Positions 1-11,220 are shown, numbered from the stretch's first letter. The stretch is DNA of 64,000 nucleotides from Paenilisteria newyorkensis (GCF_000766145.1 NZ_JNFB01000046.1:1-64000); one strand, 5' to 3'. Made by a program: numbers and translations. Notes: a model not told the origin generated them from the letters alone.

Positions 1-31
1 AAATGATACATCATATTTTGCCACAGCAAAA

Positions 32-70
32 CACCCCAAACGTTAGATTTTTGGTCTAACTTTTGGGGTG
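32..70 (-). terminator. Rho-independent terminator of trpS
   Basis: An inverted repeat (CACCCCAAA and GTTAGA arms pairing with TCTAAC and TTTGGGGTG) lies just beyond the trpS stop. Read leftward it ends in a short T run. It is the natural 3' end of the trpS transcript. Confidence 0.75.
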
Positions 71-102
71 CACATCAAAAAGGCATGACAGGATTTTTTT
101 AC

Positions 103-1375
<1,273 letters not shown>

Positions 1376-1585
1376 ATTTTTTAACCAGAGTTAACGGTCT
1401 AACCCGTCATTTGCTACTTCCATATTCACAAATGATGCCAAAGAACCCATTCAAGCAAGGTCGCTATCTGTTTCCACCAACCACAGACTCTCTAAAAAAC
1501 GTTACCCAGCCATACTATTTTCTTTGCTAACACATTTCAATTATATAACTCCATAATACCAAGGAATAAACACCGCGTCAATGTC

Positions 1586-1936
1586 TTAACTGTAGTAAAT
1601 CGCGAGTGCAATAAAGCTCGTTGCAAGCACTGCCAGCGAACTGAGCAAGAGACTCACATAGCCGACATTCATCAATTCAGACAACGGCACATCCGCGAAT
1701 TCACTTTCCTCTTCCCGACGCATTCTCCTCGTAATTTTGCGCATGCCGGTATGTATTAAATCAAAGAAACCAGACTGCATCACATAAAGTATTAGACCTA
1801 CTACAAATACAATTGCTGCCACGATAAAGGAAACATTTATATAGTAAAGTAGCGAGATATTCCAGTAAAAAGAAAGCATCAGAAAGAATATCAAAATCTC
1901 CTGAATAACTGCAAAAATGATTACACGCTTGAGCAA
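1586..1936 (-). CDS. Small membrane protein, DUF3899-like
   Basis: A protein of about 116 residues with an N-terminal pair of membrane segments (roughly residues 5-25 and 30-55), a basic cytoplasmic stretch (RKITRRMRREEE) and a C-terminal membrane segment (about 90-115). Function unknown. It looks like the DUF3899 membrane protein found between trpS and oppA in Listeria. No ATG is available. A GTG at 1945 overlaps the GGAAGG ribosome site. A TTG at 1936 lies about 7 nt from it and is preferred. It is convergent with nothing and divergent from oppA. The family name is from memory of the locus and the gene itself is well supported. Confidence 0.75.
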   Translation of the reverse strand: MLKRVIIFAVIQEILIFFLMLSFYWNISLLYYINVSFIVAAIVFVVGLILYVMQSGFFDLIHTGMRKITRRMRREEESEFADVPLSELMNVGYVSLLLSSLAVLATSFIALAIYYS

Positions 1937-2120
1937 ATATGTCACCTTCCCATCAAAAATTCTACTCTAACTCTATCATAAAAACTGTCAAATGACCATC
2001 CAGTCCAGTGATATTTAGAATAAAAATTATATTACTTTAACACGTCAAAAGACCAACGCGCGCAAGGTATTTGCATTTATGTACAAAAATAAAAGTAATC
2101 AAATTTATAAAAACTACTTT

Positions 2121-2146
2121 ATTTTTCTGAAAAAATAGTATATAGT
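2121..2146 (+). promoter_or_regulatory. CodY-box-like palindrome and -10 upstream of the first oppA
   Basis: ATTTTTCTGAAAAAA (2121-2135) resembles the CodY consensus AATTTTCWGAAAATT with three mismatches. It lies immediately before a TATAGT -10 candidate (2141-2146), so bound CodY would occlude the promoter. A better copy precedes the second oppA. CodY control of peptide transport is well known in Firmicutes. The assignment here is by motif only. Confidence 0.5.
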
Positions 2147-2180
2147 GATTCTACACTCTAAAGAGGGAGAGGATTAAGTT

Positions 2181-3839
2181 ATGAAGTTGAAAAAAAGTTG
2201 GGTATTACTATTGATGCTAACAATTATGTCCGCAGTACTTGTGGCATGTGGAGGCGGCGATAGCACAAAAGACGATGTCAGCACGTCAGGCAAGAAGACG
2301 GTTAATCTAATGGAATCCGCTGAAATTCCATCGATGGACTCTAAAAAAGGAACAGACGGTGTAAGTTTTACGGCTCAAAACACTGTTTTCGAAGGTTTGT
2401 ACTACCTGGATAAAGACGATCAAGTACAGCCCGGCGTTGCAAAAGAAGATCCACAAATCAATGATGACCAAACTGTATACACAATCAAACTGCGCGACGA
2501 TGCTAAATGGTCAGACGGCACGCCCGTGACAGCCAATGATTTCGTATATTCATGGAGAAAAATAGTAGATCCAAAAACGGCTGCAGAGTACGCTGTCATT
2601 TTCAGTGGCGTAGTAAAAAATGCTGCTAAAATAACAGCCGGCGAAATGAAGCCCGAAGAACTAGGCGTGAAAGCAATTGACGACACAACGCTTGAAGTAA
2701 CGCTAGAGCAACCCGTTCCATATTTCCATTCGCTCCTAACATTCCCAACATTCTATCCGCAAAACGAGGAATATGTTGAGAAACAAGGCGCTGACTATGC
2801 AAAAGATAGCGACCACATGATTTACAACGGCCCATTCACGATGAAAGGCTGGACAAACACAAGCAAATCATGGTCTTACGAGAAAAACAGCAAATATTGG
2901 AACAAAGGCGACATCAAGCTAGACAAAATCAATCTACAAGTTATCAAAGATCCAGGAAGCGCTGTTAACCTTTACACAACAGGCAAACTAGACCGCGCAA
3001 CACTTTCTGGTGACTACGCGAAACAAAAACAAAACGATGCAGACTTCACATCAAGTTTAGATGCATTTGTATATTTCTTGAAATTTAATCAAAAACTAGA
3101 TGGCAAAGCGACTATTTTTGCGAATGAAAATGTTCGTAAAGCGATTGCCACTGTTATTAATAAAGAAACAATGGTAGACACAGTCCTTGCCAATGGTTCC
3201 GAACCAATCGACGGACTAGTACCATCGAAATTCACATTCAATCCAGTAACGAAAGAAGACTTCCGTAAAGAAAATGGCGATTTAGTAACATACGACAAAG
3301 CCAAAGCACAAGAATACTGGAAAAAAGCAAAACAAGAACTTGGTCAAGATAACATCACGATTGAATTCCTAGGCGATGACCAAGAGTTCAGCAAGAAAAT
3401 GGCTGAGTACATCCAAAATGAATTAGAAACAAATCTAGACGGACTAAAAATCAACATTAAAACAGTCCCATACAAATCACGTTTGAAATTGGATGAGACA
3501 CAACAATATGAATTACAACTAGCACGTTGGGGCCCAGACTACCAAGATCCATCCACATTCCTAGGCGTATTCGAAACAACAAGCAGCTACAACCGTTCTA
3601 GCTACTCCAACCCAGAGTATGACAAACTGTTAAAAGAAGCAGCAACAACACTAGCAACAAAACCAGAAGAACGCTGGAATGTACTACTTCAAGCCGAAAA
3701 AATCCTTATCGAACAAGACACAGCAATCGCACCACTTTACCAAAACGGTGTAGCAGCATTGCAAAATCCGAAGATGACAGGATTCGTGACGCATTTATTC
3801 GGTGCACCATATTCGTATCAATGGATCGATATTAAATAA
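2181..3839 (+). CDS. oppA: Oligopeptide ABC transporter substrate-binding lipoprotein (first copy)
   Basis: Extracytoplasmic lipoprotein that captures peptides for the OppBCDF permease. It has 552 residues: a lipoprotein signal peptide with lipobox VLVACG (Cys about residue 23), then a solute-binding protein family 5 fold typical of OppA (LRDDAKWSDGTPVTA, WGPDYQDPSTF). The ribosome site GAGGGAGAGG lies 5-8 nt before the ATG. A weak terminator follows, so it can be transcribed alone. A second, more distant copy lies 620 bp downstream. L. monocytogenes has a single oppA at this site as I recall, so the duplication is notable. The two copies may differ in peptide preference (inference). Confidence 0.95.
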   Translation: MKLKKSWVLLLMLTIMSAVLVACGGGDSTKDDVSTSGKKTVNLMESAEIPSMDSKKGTDGVSFTAQNTVFEGLYYLDKDDQVQPGVAKEDPQINDDQTVYTIKLRDDAKWSDGTPVTANDFVYSWRKIVDPKTAAEYAVIFSGVVKNAAKITAGEMKPEELGVKAIDDTTLEVTLEQPVPYFHSLLTFPTFYPQNEEYVEKQGADYAKDSDHMIYNGPFTMKGWTNTSKSWSYEKNSKYWNKGDIKLDKINLQVIKDPGSAVNLYTTGKLDRATLSGDYAKQKQNDADFTSSLDAFVYFLKFNQKLDGKATIFANENVRKAIATVINKETMVDTVLANGSEPIDGLVPSKFTFNPVTKEDFRKENGDLVTYDKAKAQEYWKKAKQELGQDNITIEFLGDDQEFSKKMAEYIQNELETNLDGLKINIKTVPYKSRLKLDETQQYELQLARWGPDYQDPSTFLGVFETTSSYNRSSYSNPEYDKLLKEAATTLATKPEERWNVLLQAEKILIEQDTAIAPLYQNGVAALQNPKMTGFVTHLFGAPYSYQWIDIK

Positions 3840-3850
3840 AGTAAAGCAGA

Positions 3851-3896
3851 CAGAAAGCGCGCTCCGAATTCAATTTTGGGGTGCCTTTCTTCTATA
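3851..3896 (+). terminator. Terminator after the first oppA
   Basis: AGAAAG plus GCGCTCC pairs with GGGGTGC plus CTTTCT, with one bulged base and a loop of about 12 nt, followed by a T-rich but interrupted tail. A partial terminator is likely. Confidence 0.55.
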
Positions 3897-4458
3897 TTAA
3901 AACTGGAAATGAAATCCTAAATAGCCCGAATATCTAACAAAGCTAGTGAAATTTTCTGTCATTAGAGAAATTGCTAGAAACGGCATATATTAAGGGTTTG
4001 TAAAGTTTTTTTAAAAGTTTATTTATTTTTTAGTGTATTTATGTAGACAGATGACGAAAAAAAGTATATAAATAAATATAATCCTACTAAATATTAGTGG
4101 ATTGCTTTTCGAGTGATTTATACTTTCAAAATTAAAATTGTTTTCGAGTACATAGTGTGTTTGAAACAGTGAAGCTTTGGGGGATATTATTTTAATCGAT
4201 TTATTTATTCAGAAAACTTAATAAAAGGGAAGAGTAAATTGTAAGATAGTTTAGCTAAATAATCTCATTCGCTCAAGTACATGCAAGAAAAGCGTTGCAA
4301 TAGGCTAATTGGGTTATCTTGCGGAAATTTTGCAATAACTTATAACTTTCATCCTTGTTTTCGTGTATTTCGAAAAAATAATTTACAAAGCTTAAATTTT
4401 TAGAGTATAATAGTAATCGAAATGATTTTTCTGAAAAATAAAAAAGGGAGGTTTACTA
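3897..4458 (+). promoter_or_regulatory. Intergenic region with oppA2 promoter and CodY-box-like palindrome
   Basis: The gap is AT-rich and holds no credible gene. Near its end are TTTACA (4382-4387), an 18-nt spacer and TATAAT (4406-4411). ATTTTTCTGAAAAAT (4425-4439) follows. It is a perfect inverted repeat around one base and matches the CodY consensus at 13 of 15 positions. It lies just past the predicted start of transcription, where CodY acts as a roadblock. The ribosome site GGGAGG follows. Confidence 0.65.
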
Positions 4459-6126
4459 ATGAAAAAATCTAAATTGTTTTTAGTTTTAGGATTAACATTA
4501 GTACTAAGCTTAGTACTGGCAGCATGTGGAGGCGGAAGCGATTCCAAATCTAGTGGAGGCTCAAAGGATTCCAAGCAAGAATTAAACTTGATGGAGTCAG
4601 CTCTTATCCCATCAGCGGATAGTACAAAAGCAGATGATGCAGTTGGATTAAACGTAATTAACCAAACAAACGAAGGTCTGTACGCACTTGATAAAGATGG
4701 TGTAGCACAACCTGCAGGCGCTACTGAGAAAGCAACAGTAAGCGACGACAAAAAAGTTTATACATTCAAACTACGTGATGATGCAACATGGTCTAACGGT
4801 GACCCAGTGACAGCACAAGATTATGTGTATTCATGGCAACGTGCCGTTGATCCAAAAACAGCAGCAACTTATTCCTACTTATTTGATGGATTAGTTCAAA
4901 ATGCTTCTGAGATCATTAAAGGTGAGAAAAAACCTTCTGAATTAGGCATTAAAGCAGTCGACGATAATACACTAGAAGTAACACTGGTTCAACCAGCAGC
5001 TTACTTCGATTCATTACTAGCATTCCCAACATTCTTCCCGCTTAACCAAAAGTTTGTTGAAAGTAAAGGTGACAAATACGCTTTAGATAGCGATAGCATC
5101 CTTTACAATGGACCATTCAAATTAACAGATTGGAATGGAACAGGAAAAACTTGGTCTTTCGTACCAAACGATAAATATTGGGACAAAGACAAAGTAAAAC
5201 TTGATAAAATCAACGTACAAGTAGTACAAGATCCTGGAACTAGCGTTAACTTATACAACACGAACAAACTAGACAAGGCGTTACTATCGGCTGAATACGC
5301 TGTACAAAACAAAAATAAAGACGACTATGCTGTAGAAGAAGAATCTTCTGTATTCTACATTAAATTTAACCAAGAACGTAATGGTAAGAAAACACCATTA
5401 GCGAATAAAAACATCCGTAAAGCATTGGCATTATCTGTTGATAAACAAAGCTACGTGGATACAGTACTACAAAATGGTTCTATCCCAGCAAACGGTTTAG
5501 TTCCTAAGAAATTCACATTCGATCCTAAAGATAACAAAGACTATCGTGATGAAGTTGGCGATGTTGGCGTTTATAACTTAGACGAAGCGAAAAAAGCATG
5601 GACACAAGGCTTGAAAGAGCTAGGCGTTACTTCTCTAAACCTTGAGTTTACAAGTGATGATACTGAAAATGCGAAGAAATCAAGTGAATTCTTACAAAAC
5701 CAATGGGAGAAAAACCTATCAGGTCTTAAAGTAACACTTAAAAACGTACCATTCAAAATCCGTTTAGCGAATGACCAAAAACAAGATTATGACTTCTCTC
5801 TAAGCGCTTGGGGTCCTGATTATCAAGATCCATCAACATTCTTGAACTTGTTCAGAACTGGTAACACACAAAACAGAATGAGCTATTCAAATGCCGCTTA
5901 CGATAAAATTATCGACCAAGCAGCAGGACCACTTGCTGGTGATACACAAGCTCGTTGGGATGAAATGCTTAAAGCTGAACCAATTCTAATTGAAGAAGAT
6001 TATGCTATTCAACCACTTTACCAACGTGCGAAAGCATTCTTGCAACAACCATACGTGAAAGATCTACAAAAAAATGCGTTTGGTCCAGACTATACGTTCA
6101 AAACAACGTATATTGACGGAAAATAA
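4459..6126 (+). CDS. oppA: Oligopeptide ABC transporter substrate-binding lipoprotein (second copy)
   Basis: Peptide-binding lipoprotein of 555 residues, family 5 solute-binding protein, with signal peptide and lipobox VLAACG (Cys about residue 23). It shares the layout and many motifs with the first copy (LRDDATWSNGDPVTA, WGPDYQDPSTF). It is the copy directly in front of oppBCDF and so is probably the main partner of that permease. GGGAGG lies 8 nt before the ATG. A strong hairpin separates it from oppB and should give more OppA than permease. Codon use is A/C-ending and looks like that of a highly expressed gene. Confidence 0.96.
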   Translation: MKKSKLFLVLGLTLVLSLVLAACGGGSDSKSSGGSKDSKQELNLMESALIPSADSTKADDAVGLNVINQTNEGLYALDKDGVAQPAGATEKATVSDDKKVYTFKLRDDATWSNGDPVTAQDYVYSWQRAVDPKTAATYSYLFDGLVQNASEIIKGEKKPSELGIKAVDDNTLEVTLVQPAAYFDSLLAFPTFFPLNQKFVESKGDKYALDSDSILYNGPFKLTDWNGTGKTWSFVPNDKYWDKDKVKLDKINVQVVQDPGTSVNLYNTNKLDKALLSAEYAVQNKNKDDYAVEEESSVFYIKFNQERNGKKTPLANKNIRKALALSVDKQSYVDTVLQNGSIPANGLVPKKFTFDPKDNKDYRDEVGDVGVYNLDEAKKAWTQGLKELGVTSLNLEFTSDDTENAKKSSEFLQNQWEKNLSGLKVTLKNVPFKIRLANDQKQDYDFSLSAWGPDYQDPSTFLNLFRTGNTQNRMSYSNAAYDKIIDQAAGPLAGDTQARWDEMLKAEPILIEEDYAIQPLYQRAKAFLQQPYVKDLQKNAFGPDYTFKTTYIDGK

Positions 6127-6166
6127 GTAAACGCATATCGATTTAAGAAATGCTTGACTGTAACCT

Positions 6167-6197
6167 GAGAGAGTATATTCTATATACTCTCTCTTTT
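6167..6197 (+). terminator. Attenuating terminator between oppA2 and oppB
   Basis: A perfect 11-bp stem GAGAGAGTATA / TATACTCTCTC with a 5-nt loop, followed by TTTT. A terminator between a binding protein and its permease is a common way to set their ratio. Beyond it, 6198-6457 is AT-rich and may hold a further promoter. Confidence 0.85.
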
Positions 6198-6457
6198 AAT
6201 GATGAATTAGGATGCGTACATATCCAAGTGATAACCACGCTGAAATTTCAGTTTATTATGTTTGCGTTTAGAATAATCACAATGAATTTTTAGATAACTT
6301 GATGTATTTTGGTTTTCAAAGAGTGTTCTTTTATAACCAAAGTGGATTCGAGAAATTAAAAAAACAATGAATTGAGAAAACAAAGCTCGCTATGGTTGCA
6401 GGCTTATGATAAAATAAGAAAATATTCTACAAAATAAATTTTTCGGGGGGTGTAGAG

Positions 6458-7384
6458 ATGATTAAATATGGATTGAAACGGCTCTTATATATGGTTATTA
6501 CAATGTTTATTATTGCAACGGTGACATTCATTTTAATGCAATATCTACCAGGTTCACCGTATAGAAACGAAGCTAAAATGACGCCAGAACAAATTCAGAT
6601 TATGAACGACCAGTATGGACTAAATGATCCAGTACCAGTGCAATATCTTCGCTACATGGGAGACTTATTACAGGGGAATCTAGGGGTATCCTTCCAATTG
6701 GATAATCGACCTGTATCTGAAATACTAGGAAATCTGATTGGCCCATCGATTACAATCGCCGTGGAAGCCATTGTTTTCGGGCTACTATTCGGTATTATAC
6801 TAGGGGTTATAGCGGCCATGTTCCAGAATAAGTGGCCGGATTACACCAGTACGTTTATTGCGATACTAGGGAAATCGATACCATCTTTCGTATTCGCCGC
6901 CATGCTACAATATTGGATTGGTGCCAAACTACAATGGTTACCAGTGGCTGGATGGGGAACCTTTGAATACACCATACTGCCAGCACTCGCGCTCGCCATG
7001 TTCCCACTCGCCACAGCGGCTCGTTTTATGAGGACAGAGCTTATCGATGTATTTGGTTCGGATTATGTGTTGCTTGCAAAAGCGAAAGGGAATAACCGTG
7101 TGGAAGTTGCTTGGAAACATGCGATTCGTAATGCACTGATTCCACTTATTACTGTTATCGGTCCATTAACTGTGGCCTTGATGACTGGTTCACTTGTTAT
7201 TGAAAATATCTTTGGTATTCCAGGTATCGGAAGCCAGTTTGTTTCATCTATACAAACCAATGACTATCCTGTAATCATGGGAACTACGCTACTTTTCGCA
7301 GGTATGCTTGTTTTCGTTATTCTAGTGGTAGATATTCTTTACGGATTGATTGACCCTCGTATCCGTGTGTCGGGAGGTAAATAA
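6458..7384 (+). CDS. oppB: Oligopeptide ABC transporter permease OppB
   Basis: Inner-membrane permease of 308 residues, six predicted membrane segments, the first at residues 8-30. It carries the binding-protein-dependent permease signature with the EAA loop (AKAKGNNRVEVAWKHAIRNALIPLI, positions about 205-230, quoted only in part by function: it docks onto the ATPases). GGGGGGTG lies upstream of the ATG. It is the first of four tightly packed genes, with 2 bp between it and oppC. Confidence 0.96.
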   Translation: MIKYGLKRLLYMVITMFIIATVTFILMQYLPGSPYRNEAKMTPEQIQIMNDQYGLNDPVPVQYLRYMGDLLQGNLGVSFQLDNRPVSEILGNLIGPSITIAVEAIVFGLLFGIILGVIAAMFQNKWPDYTSTFIAILGKSIPSFVFAAMLQYWIGAKLQWLPVAGWGTFEYTILPALALAMFPLATAARFMRTELIDVFGSDYVLLAKAKGNNRVEVAWKHAIRNALIPLITVIGPLTVALMTGSLVIENIFGIPGIGSQFVSSIQTNDYPVIMGTTLLFAGMLVFVILVVDILYGLIDPRIRVSGGK

Positions 7385-7386
7385 TT

Positions 7387-8406
7387 ATGACAGAACCAAA
7401 AATTTCAAAAGAATTATTCCAACCCGCGCATATACAAGAATCAGAACATGAGAAAATTCTCCGTCCAAGTCTGACATTTATGCAAGATTCTTGGATTCGT
7501 ATCAGAAAGAATAAAGCCGCATTAGTGAGTATTATCGTGTTGGCGCTTGTTGTCATCATGGCTTTTGTTGGACCGCTTATTTCTGGATACACGTACTCAG
7601 AACAAACAACGTCTAATGCCTCACTACCACCTAAAGTTCAAGGTTTTGATAATATGCCATTTTGGAATGGTAAGCAAAACATCGGTGGGGAAGAAGTAGA
7701 TGTTTATAAACAAAAAAATGTACCTGAAGGAACGTACTATTGGTTTGGGACGGATACACTTGGCCGTGACCAATTTACACGTGTGTGGAAAGGTACGCAA
7801 ATATCACTATTTATCGGTTTTGTAGCGGCATTCTTTGACTTACTTGTCGGAGTAACGTACGGTATGATCTCTGGTTATTCTGGTGGTCGTGTTGATAACT
7901 TCATGCAACGTATTTTGGAAGTTGCTTCGGCGATTCCAAACTTAGTTGTAGTTATCCTCATGTTGCTCGTCCTCGATCCCGGTATCATGTCCATTATCAT
8001 TGCAATCGCGATGACTAGTTGGATAACGATGGCTCGGGTTGTACGTGGACAAGTTTTGAAATTGAAAGATCAAGAGTTTGTCTTAGCTTCTAAAACGCTT
8101 GGTGGTTCGACGCCGAGTATTTTATTCAAGCATTTGCTGCCCAACGTATCGGGTGTTATTATCATCAACGTTATGTTTAGTATTCCAAGTGCGATTTTCT
8201 TCGAGGCCTTCTTAGGATTTATCGGATTAGGTATTCCTGCACCACAGGCATCGCTTGGAACGCTTATCAGTGAAGGGTACAAGACGCTACAAGTATTGCC
8301 ATATATGGTTCTTTATCCAACGCTCGTACTATGTATTATCATGATTGCATTTAACTTAATTGCTGACGGCTTACGTGATGCGTTTGATCCGAAAATGCGT
8401 GATTAA
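7387..8406 (+). CDS. oppC: Oligopeptide ABC transporter permease OppC
   Basis: Second permease subunit, 339 residues. It has a cytoplasmic N-terminal tail, a membrane segment at about 48-68, a long outside loop typical of OppC (with FGTDTLGRDQFTR), and five further membrane segments. The EAA loop lies near residue 225. GGAGG lies 10 nt before the ATG and within the end of oppB. It forms the channel with OppB. Confidence 0.96.
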   Translation: MTEPKISKELFQPAHIQESEHEKILRPSLTFMQDSWIRIRKNKAALVSIIVLALVVIMAFVGPLISGYTYSEQTTSNASLPPKVQGFDNMPFWNGKQNIGGEEVDVYKQKNVPEGTYYWFGTDTLGRDQFTRVWKGTQISLFIGFVAAFFDLLVGVTYGMISGYSGGRVDNFMQRILEVASAIPNLVVVILMLLVLDPGIMSIIIAIAMTSWITMARVVRGQVLKLKDQEFVLASKTLGGSTPSILFKHLLPNVSGVIIINVMFSIPSAIFFEAFLGFIGLGIPAPQASLGTLISEGYKTLQVLPYMVLYPTLVLCIIMIAFNLIADGLRDAFDPKMRD

Positions 8407-8423
8407 AGGTGAGGTGAGGAAAA

Positions 8424-9503
8424 ATGGAAAAACTATTAGAAGTAAAAGACCTGCATATCTCGTTTCATACGTATGCTGGTGAAGTAAAAGCAATTCGTGG
8501 CGTGAGCTTTGATCTTATTAAAGGCGAGACGTTAGCCATCGTTGGTGAGTCTGGTTCGGGTAAATCCGTAACGACAAAGTCCATCATGCGCCTATTGCCT
8601 GAAAGCAACTCCAAAATTAAATCAGGAGAAATCCTATTTAACGGTATAGATATCGCGAAAGCATCTGAAAAACAAATGCAAAAAATTCGTGGTAAAGAAA
8701 TTTCGATGATTTTCCAAGATCCGATGACCTCATTAAATCCAACAATGACCATCGGCAAACAAATTGCAGAACCGATCATCAAACACCAAAAAATCGGTAA
8801 AAAAGAGGCCTTGAAAACAGCGCTTCGGTTGCTTCAATTGGTTGGTATTCCAAATGCAGAAGAACGTTTAAAACAATATCCGCATCAGTTTTCGGGTGGT
8901 ATGCGTCAACGTGTTGTTATCGCGATTTCGCTTGCTTGTAATCCGCAAATCCTGATTGCCGATGAGCCAACAACGGCCCTCGATGTTACGATTCAAGCGC
9001 AAATTTTGGACTTGATGAAAGATTTGCAGAAGAAGATTGATACGTCGATTATCTTCATTACACATGACCTTGGTGTTGTAGCGAATGTGGCGGATCGTGT
9101 AGCCGTTATGTATGGCGGTAAAATTGTTGAAATCGGAACTGTGGATGAGATTTTCTACAATCCGCAACATCCGTACACGTGGGGACTTATTAGTTCGATG
9201 CCAACGTTGGATACGGAAGAGGAAGAACTGTTTGTTATTCCTGGTACGCCTCCTGATTTGCTTGATCCTCCAAAAGGGGACGCTTTTGCGGCTCGTAATA
9301 GATACGCGATGCAAATCGATTTAGAACAAGAACCACCGATGTATAAAGTCTCTGACACGCATTATGCAGCCACTTGGTTATTGCATCCTGATGCACCAGA
9401 GGTTACGCCTCCTGATGCCGTATTACGTCGTCAAGAGCAATTTGCAACGGATCATCCCGGTATGCAAGCTGTTCACGCGAAGGGGGTTGAAGTAGATGGC
9501 TGA
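8424..9503 (+). CDS. oppD: Oligopeptide ABC transporter ATP-binding protein OppD
   Basis: Cytoplasmic ATPase of 359 residues that drives peptide import. Walker A is GESGSGKS (about residue 40), the ABC signature is FSGGMRQR and Walker B is ILIADEPTTALD. The C-terminal extension after residue 260 is the oligopeptide-transporter C-terminal region found in OppD/OppF. GAGGTGAGG lies upstream. The end overlaps oppF by 8 bp, suggesting translational coupling. Confidence 0.96.
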   Translation: MEKLLEVKDLHISFHTYAGEVKAIRGVSFDLIKGETLAIVGESGSGKSVTTKSIMRLLPESNSKIKSGEILFNGIDIAKASEKQMQKIRGKEISMIFQDPMTSLNPTMTIGKQIAEPIIKHQKIGKKEALKTALRLLQLVGIPNAEERLKQYPHQFSGGMRQRVVIAISLACNPQILIADEPTTALDVTIQAQILDLMKDLQKKIDTSIIFITHDLGVVANVADRVAVMYGGKIVEIGTVDEIFYNPQHPYTWGLISSMPTLDTEEEELFVIPGTPPDLLDPPKGDAFAARNRYAMQIDLEQEPPMYKVSDTHYAATWLLHPDAPEVTPPDAVLRRQEQFATDHPGMQAVHAKGVEVDG

Positions 9504-10461
9504 AAAACTACTCGAAATTAAGAATTTAAAGCAATATTTTAATAAAGGTAAAGCAAGCGAAGTCCGCGCTGTAGATGGTATTTCTTTTGACATCTATAAA
9601 GGGGAAACGCTTGGTCTTGTAGGCGAGTCTGGTTGTGGTAAATCGACAACTGGGCGTACGATTATCCGTCTATATGACGCAACCGATGGCGAAGTGCTTT
9701 ACGATGGTGTCAATGTACATGGTCGTAAATCACGGACAGAAATGCATGAGTTCCGCCGCAAAATGCAAATGATTTTCCAAGATCCATATGCATCGTTAAA
9801 TCCGCGTATGAAAGTCAAGGATATTATTGCAGAGGGTATTCGTATTCACGGCTTGGCAAAAACACCATCTGAGCTTACGAATCAAGTCTATGAATTGCTG
9901 GAGACGGTTGGTTTGAGCAAGGAACACGCTGGTCGTTATCCACATGAATTCTCTGGTGGTCAACGTCAACGTATCGGGATTGCTCGTGCGCTTGCTGTAC
10001 AACCAGAATTCATCATTGCCGATGAGCCGATTTCTGCCTTGGACGTTTCGATTCAAGCACAAGTCGTCAATCTACTAAAACAATTGCAAAAAGAAAAAGG
10101 CCTGACATATCTGTTTATCGCGCATGATTTGTCGATGGTTAAATATATTAGTGATCGTATCGGCGTTATGTATTTCGGTAAATTGGTGGAATTGGCACCA
10201 GCTGACGACTTATATCGCGCACCATTACATGCGTATACGGAATCATTACTTTCTGCGATTCCACTACCTGATCCTAACTATGAGCGCACTCGTATCCGTA
10301 AAACATACGATCCAGCGATTCATAATTATACAGGAAATGAAGATTTACAGATGCGTGAAATCGCGCCAGGACATTTTGTGTATTGTTCCCCTGAAGAAGT
10401 AGCAACTTATCAGGAGAAACATGCCAAGTTGACTGCCGATGCTGCTGCAACTGTCGAATAA
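9496..10461 (+). CDS. oppF: Oligopeptide ABC transporter ATP-binding protein OppF
   Basis: Second ATPase, 321 residues, partner of OppD. Walker A is GESGCGKS, the signature FSGGQRQR and Walker [12 protein letters not shown]. The C-terminal oligopeptide-transporter extension is present. It is the last gene of the opp operon and is followed by a terminator. The ribosome site (AAGGGGG) lies inside oppD. Confidence 0.96.
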   Translation: MAEKLLEIKNLKQYFNKGKASEVRAVDGISFDIYKGETLGLVGESGCGKSTTGRTIIRLYDATDGEVLYDGVNVHGRKSRTEMHEFRRKMQMIFQDPYASLNPRMKVKDIIAEGIRIHGLAKTPSELTNQVYELLETVGLSKEHAGRYPHEFSGGQRQRIGIARALAVQPEFIIADEPISALDVSIQAQVVNLLKQLQKEKGLTYLFIAHDLSMVKYISDRIGVMYFGKLVELAPADDLYRAPLHAYTESLLSAIPLPDPNYERTRIRKTYDPAIHNYTGNEDLQMREIAPGHFVYCSPEEVATYQEKHAKLTADAAATVE

Positions 10462-10469
10462 TAATTTGG

Positions 10470-10498
10470 AGCCATCCTGGTTTTCGGGGTGGCTTTTC
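10470..10498 (+). terminator. Terminator of the opp operon
   Basis: AGCCATCCTG pairs with CGGGGTGGCT around a 5-nt loop (10470-10479 with 10485-10494), followed by TTTT. Confidence 0.85.
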
Positions 10499-10564
10499 CA
10501 ATGGCATTCTAACAAAATTCTCATCAAATTCTCATGTAAAGGCTTATATTTTCATCGGATTCTA

Positions 10565-10679
10565 GTTTTAAAGCGGTATAGTAAGGGTAACATACATATA
10601 ACGAGCAACTTTCAATCTGTGTGAGTTGGATAACTTTTTTTGAAATAGTGTGTTGCTTTTTGCTATTTTGGTGTATAAT
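10565..10679 (+). promoter_or_regulatory. Candidate spxA promoters
   Basis: A SigA-like promoter has TATAAT at 10674-10679 with a weak TGTTGC 17 nt before it. Farther upstream GTTTTA (10565-10570), 14 nt and GGGTAA (10585-10590) resemble the SigB consensus GTTTAA / GGGTAT with mismatches. Multiple promoters are usual for spx genes. The SigB site is tentative. Confidence 0.4.
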
Positions 10680-10778
10680 GAAAGTAGGTCTTAAAAGAGA
10701 TCGTTTCCAATAGATATATTGTTAGGAAATTCGTTACATTGAATGAAACAATAAACCAATAAGGAGTGTGAATGTCTA

Positions 10779-11174
10779 ATGGTAACGTTATACACTTCAC
10801 CAAGTTGCACGTCTTGTCGTAAGGCTCGTGCATGGCTAGAGGAACATGATATCCCGTACAAAGAGAGAAACATTTTCTCGGAGCCACTAAGTTTAGGCGA
10901 AATTAAAGAAATTTTACGAATGACAGAGGATGGTACGGATGAGATTATTTCCACACGTTCTAAGACATTCCAAAAATTAAATGTGGATTTAGATAGTTTA
11001 CCGCTTCAAGAATTGTTTGAACTAATCCAAAAAAATCCAGGTTTGCTACGTCGCCCAATTATTATTGACGAGAAGCGTTTGCAAGTAGGCTATAACGAAG
11101 ATGAAATTCGTCGTTTCCTACCACGTCGCGTTCGGACGTATCAATTGCGTGAAGCTCAAAAACTGGTTAATTAA
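10779..11174 (+). CDS. spxA: Transcriptional regulator Spx
   Basis: Thiol-stress regulator of the ArsC/Spx family, 131 residues. It binds the RNA polymerase alpha C-terminal domain rather than DNA alone. The redox switch CTSC is at residues 10-13, and the RRPIIID segment and basic C-terminus are typical. It lies between opp and mecA, its usual place in Bacillus and Listeria. MecA (next gene) together with ClpCP and related adaptors controls proteolysis in this network. Start at ATG 10779 ([10 protein letters not shown]), the universal Spx N-terminus, with AAGGAG upstream. Confidence 0.97.
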   Translation: MVTLYTSPSCTSCRKARAWLEEHDIPYKERNIFSEPLSLGEIKEILRMTEDGTDEIISTRSKTFQKLNVDLDSLPLQELFELIQKNPGLLRRPIIIDEKRLQVGYNEDEIRRFLPRRVRTYQLREAQKLVN

Positions 11175-11184
11175 TCTTATTTGG

Positions 11185-11220
11185 ACTACCAATGCTTTTT
11201 TAGGTATTGGTAGTTTTTTT
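11185..11220 (+). terminator. Terminator of spxA
   Basis: ACTACCAAT pairs with ATTGGTAGT (11185-11193 with 11206-11214), followed by a long T run. Confidence 0.9.
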
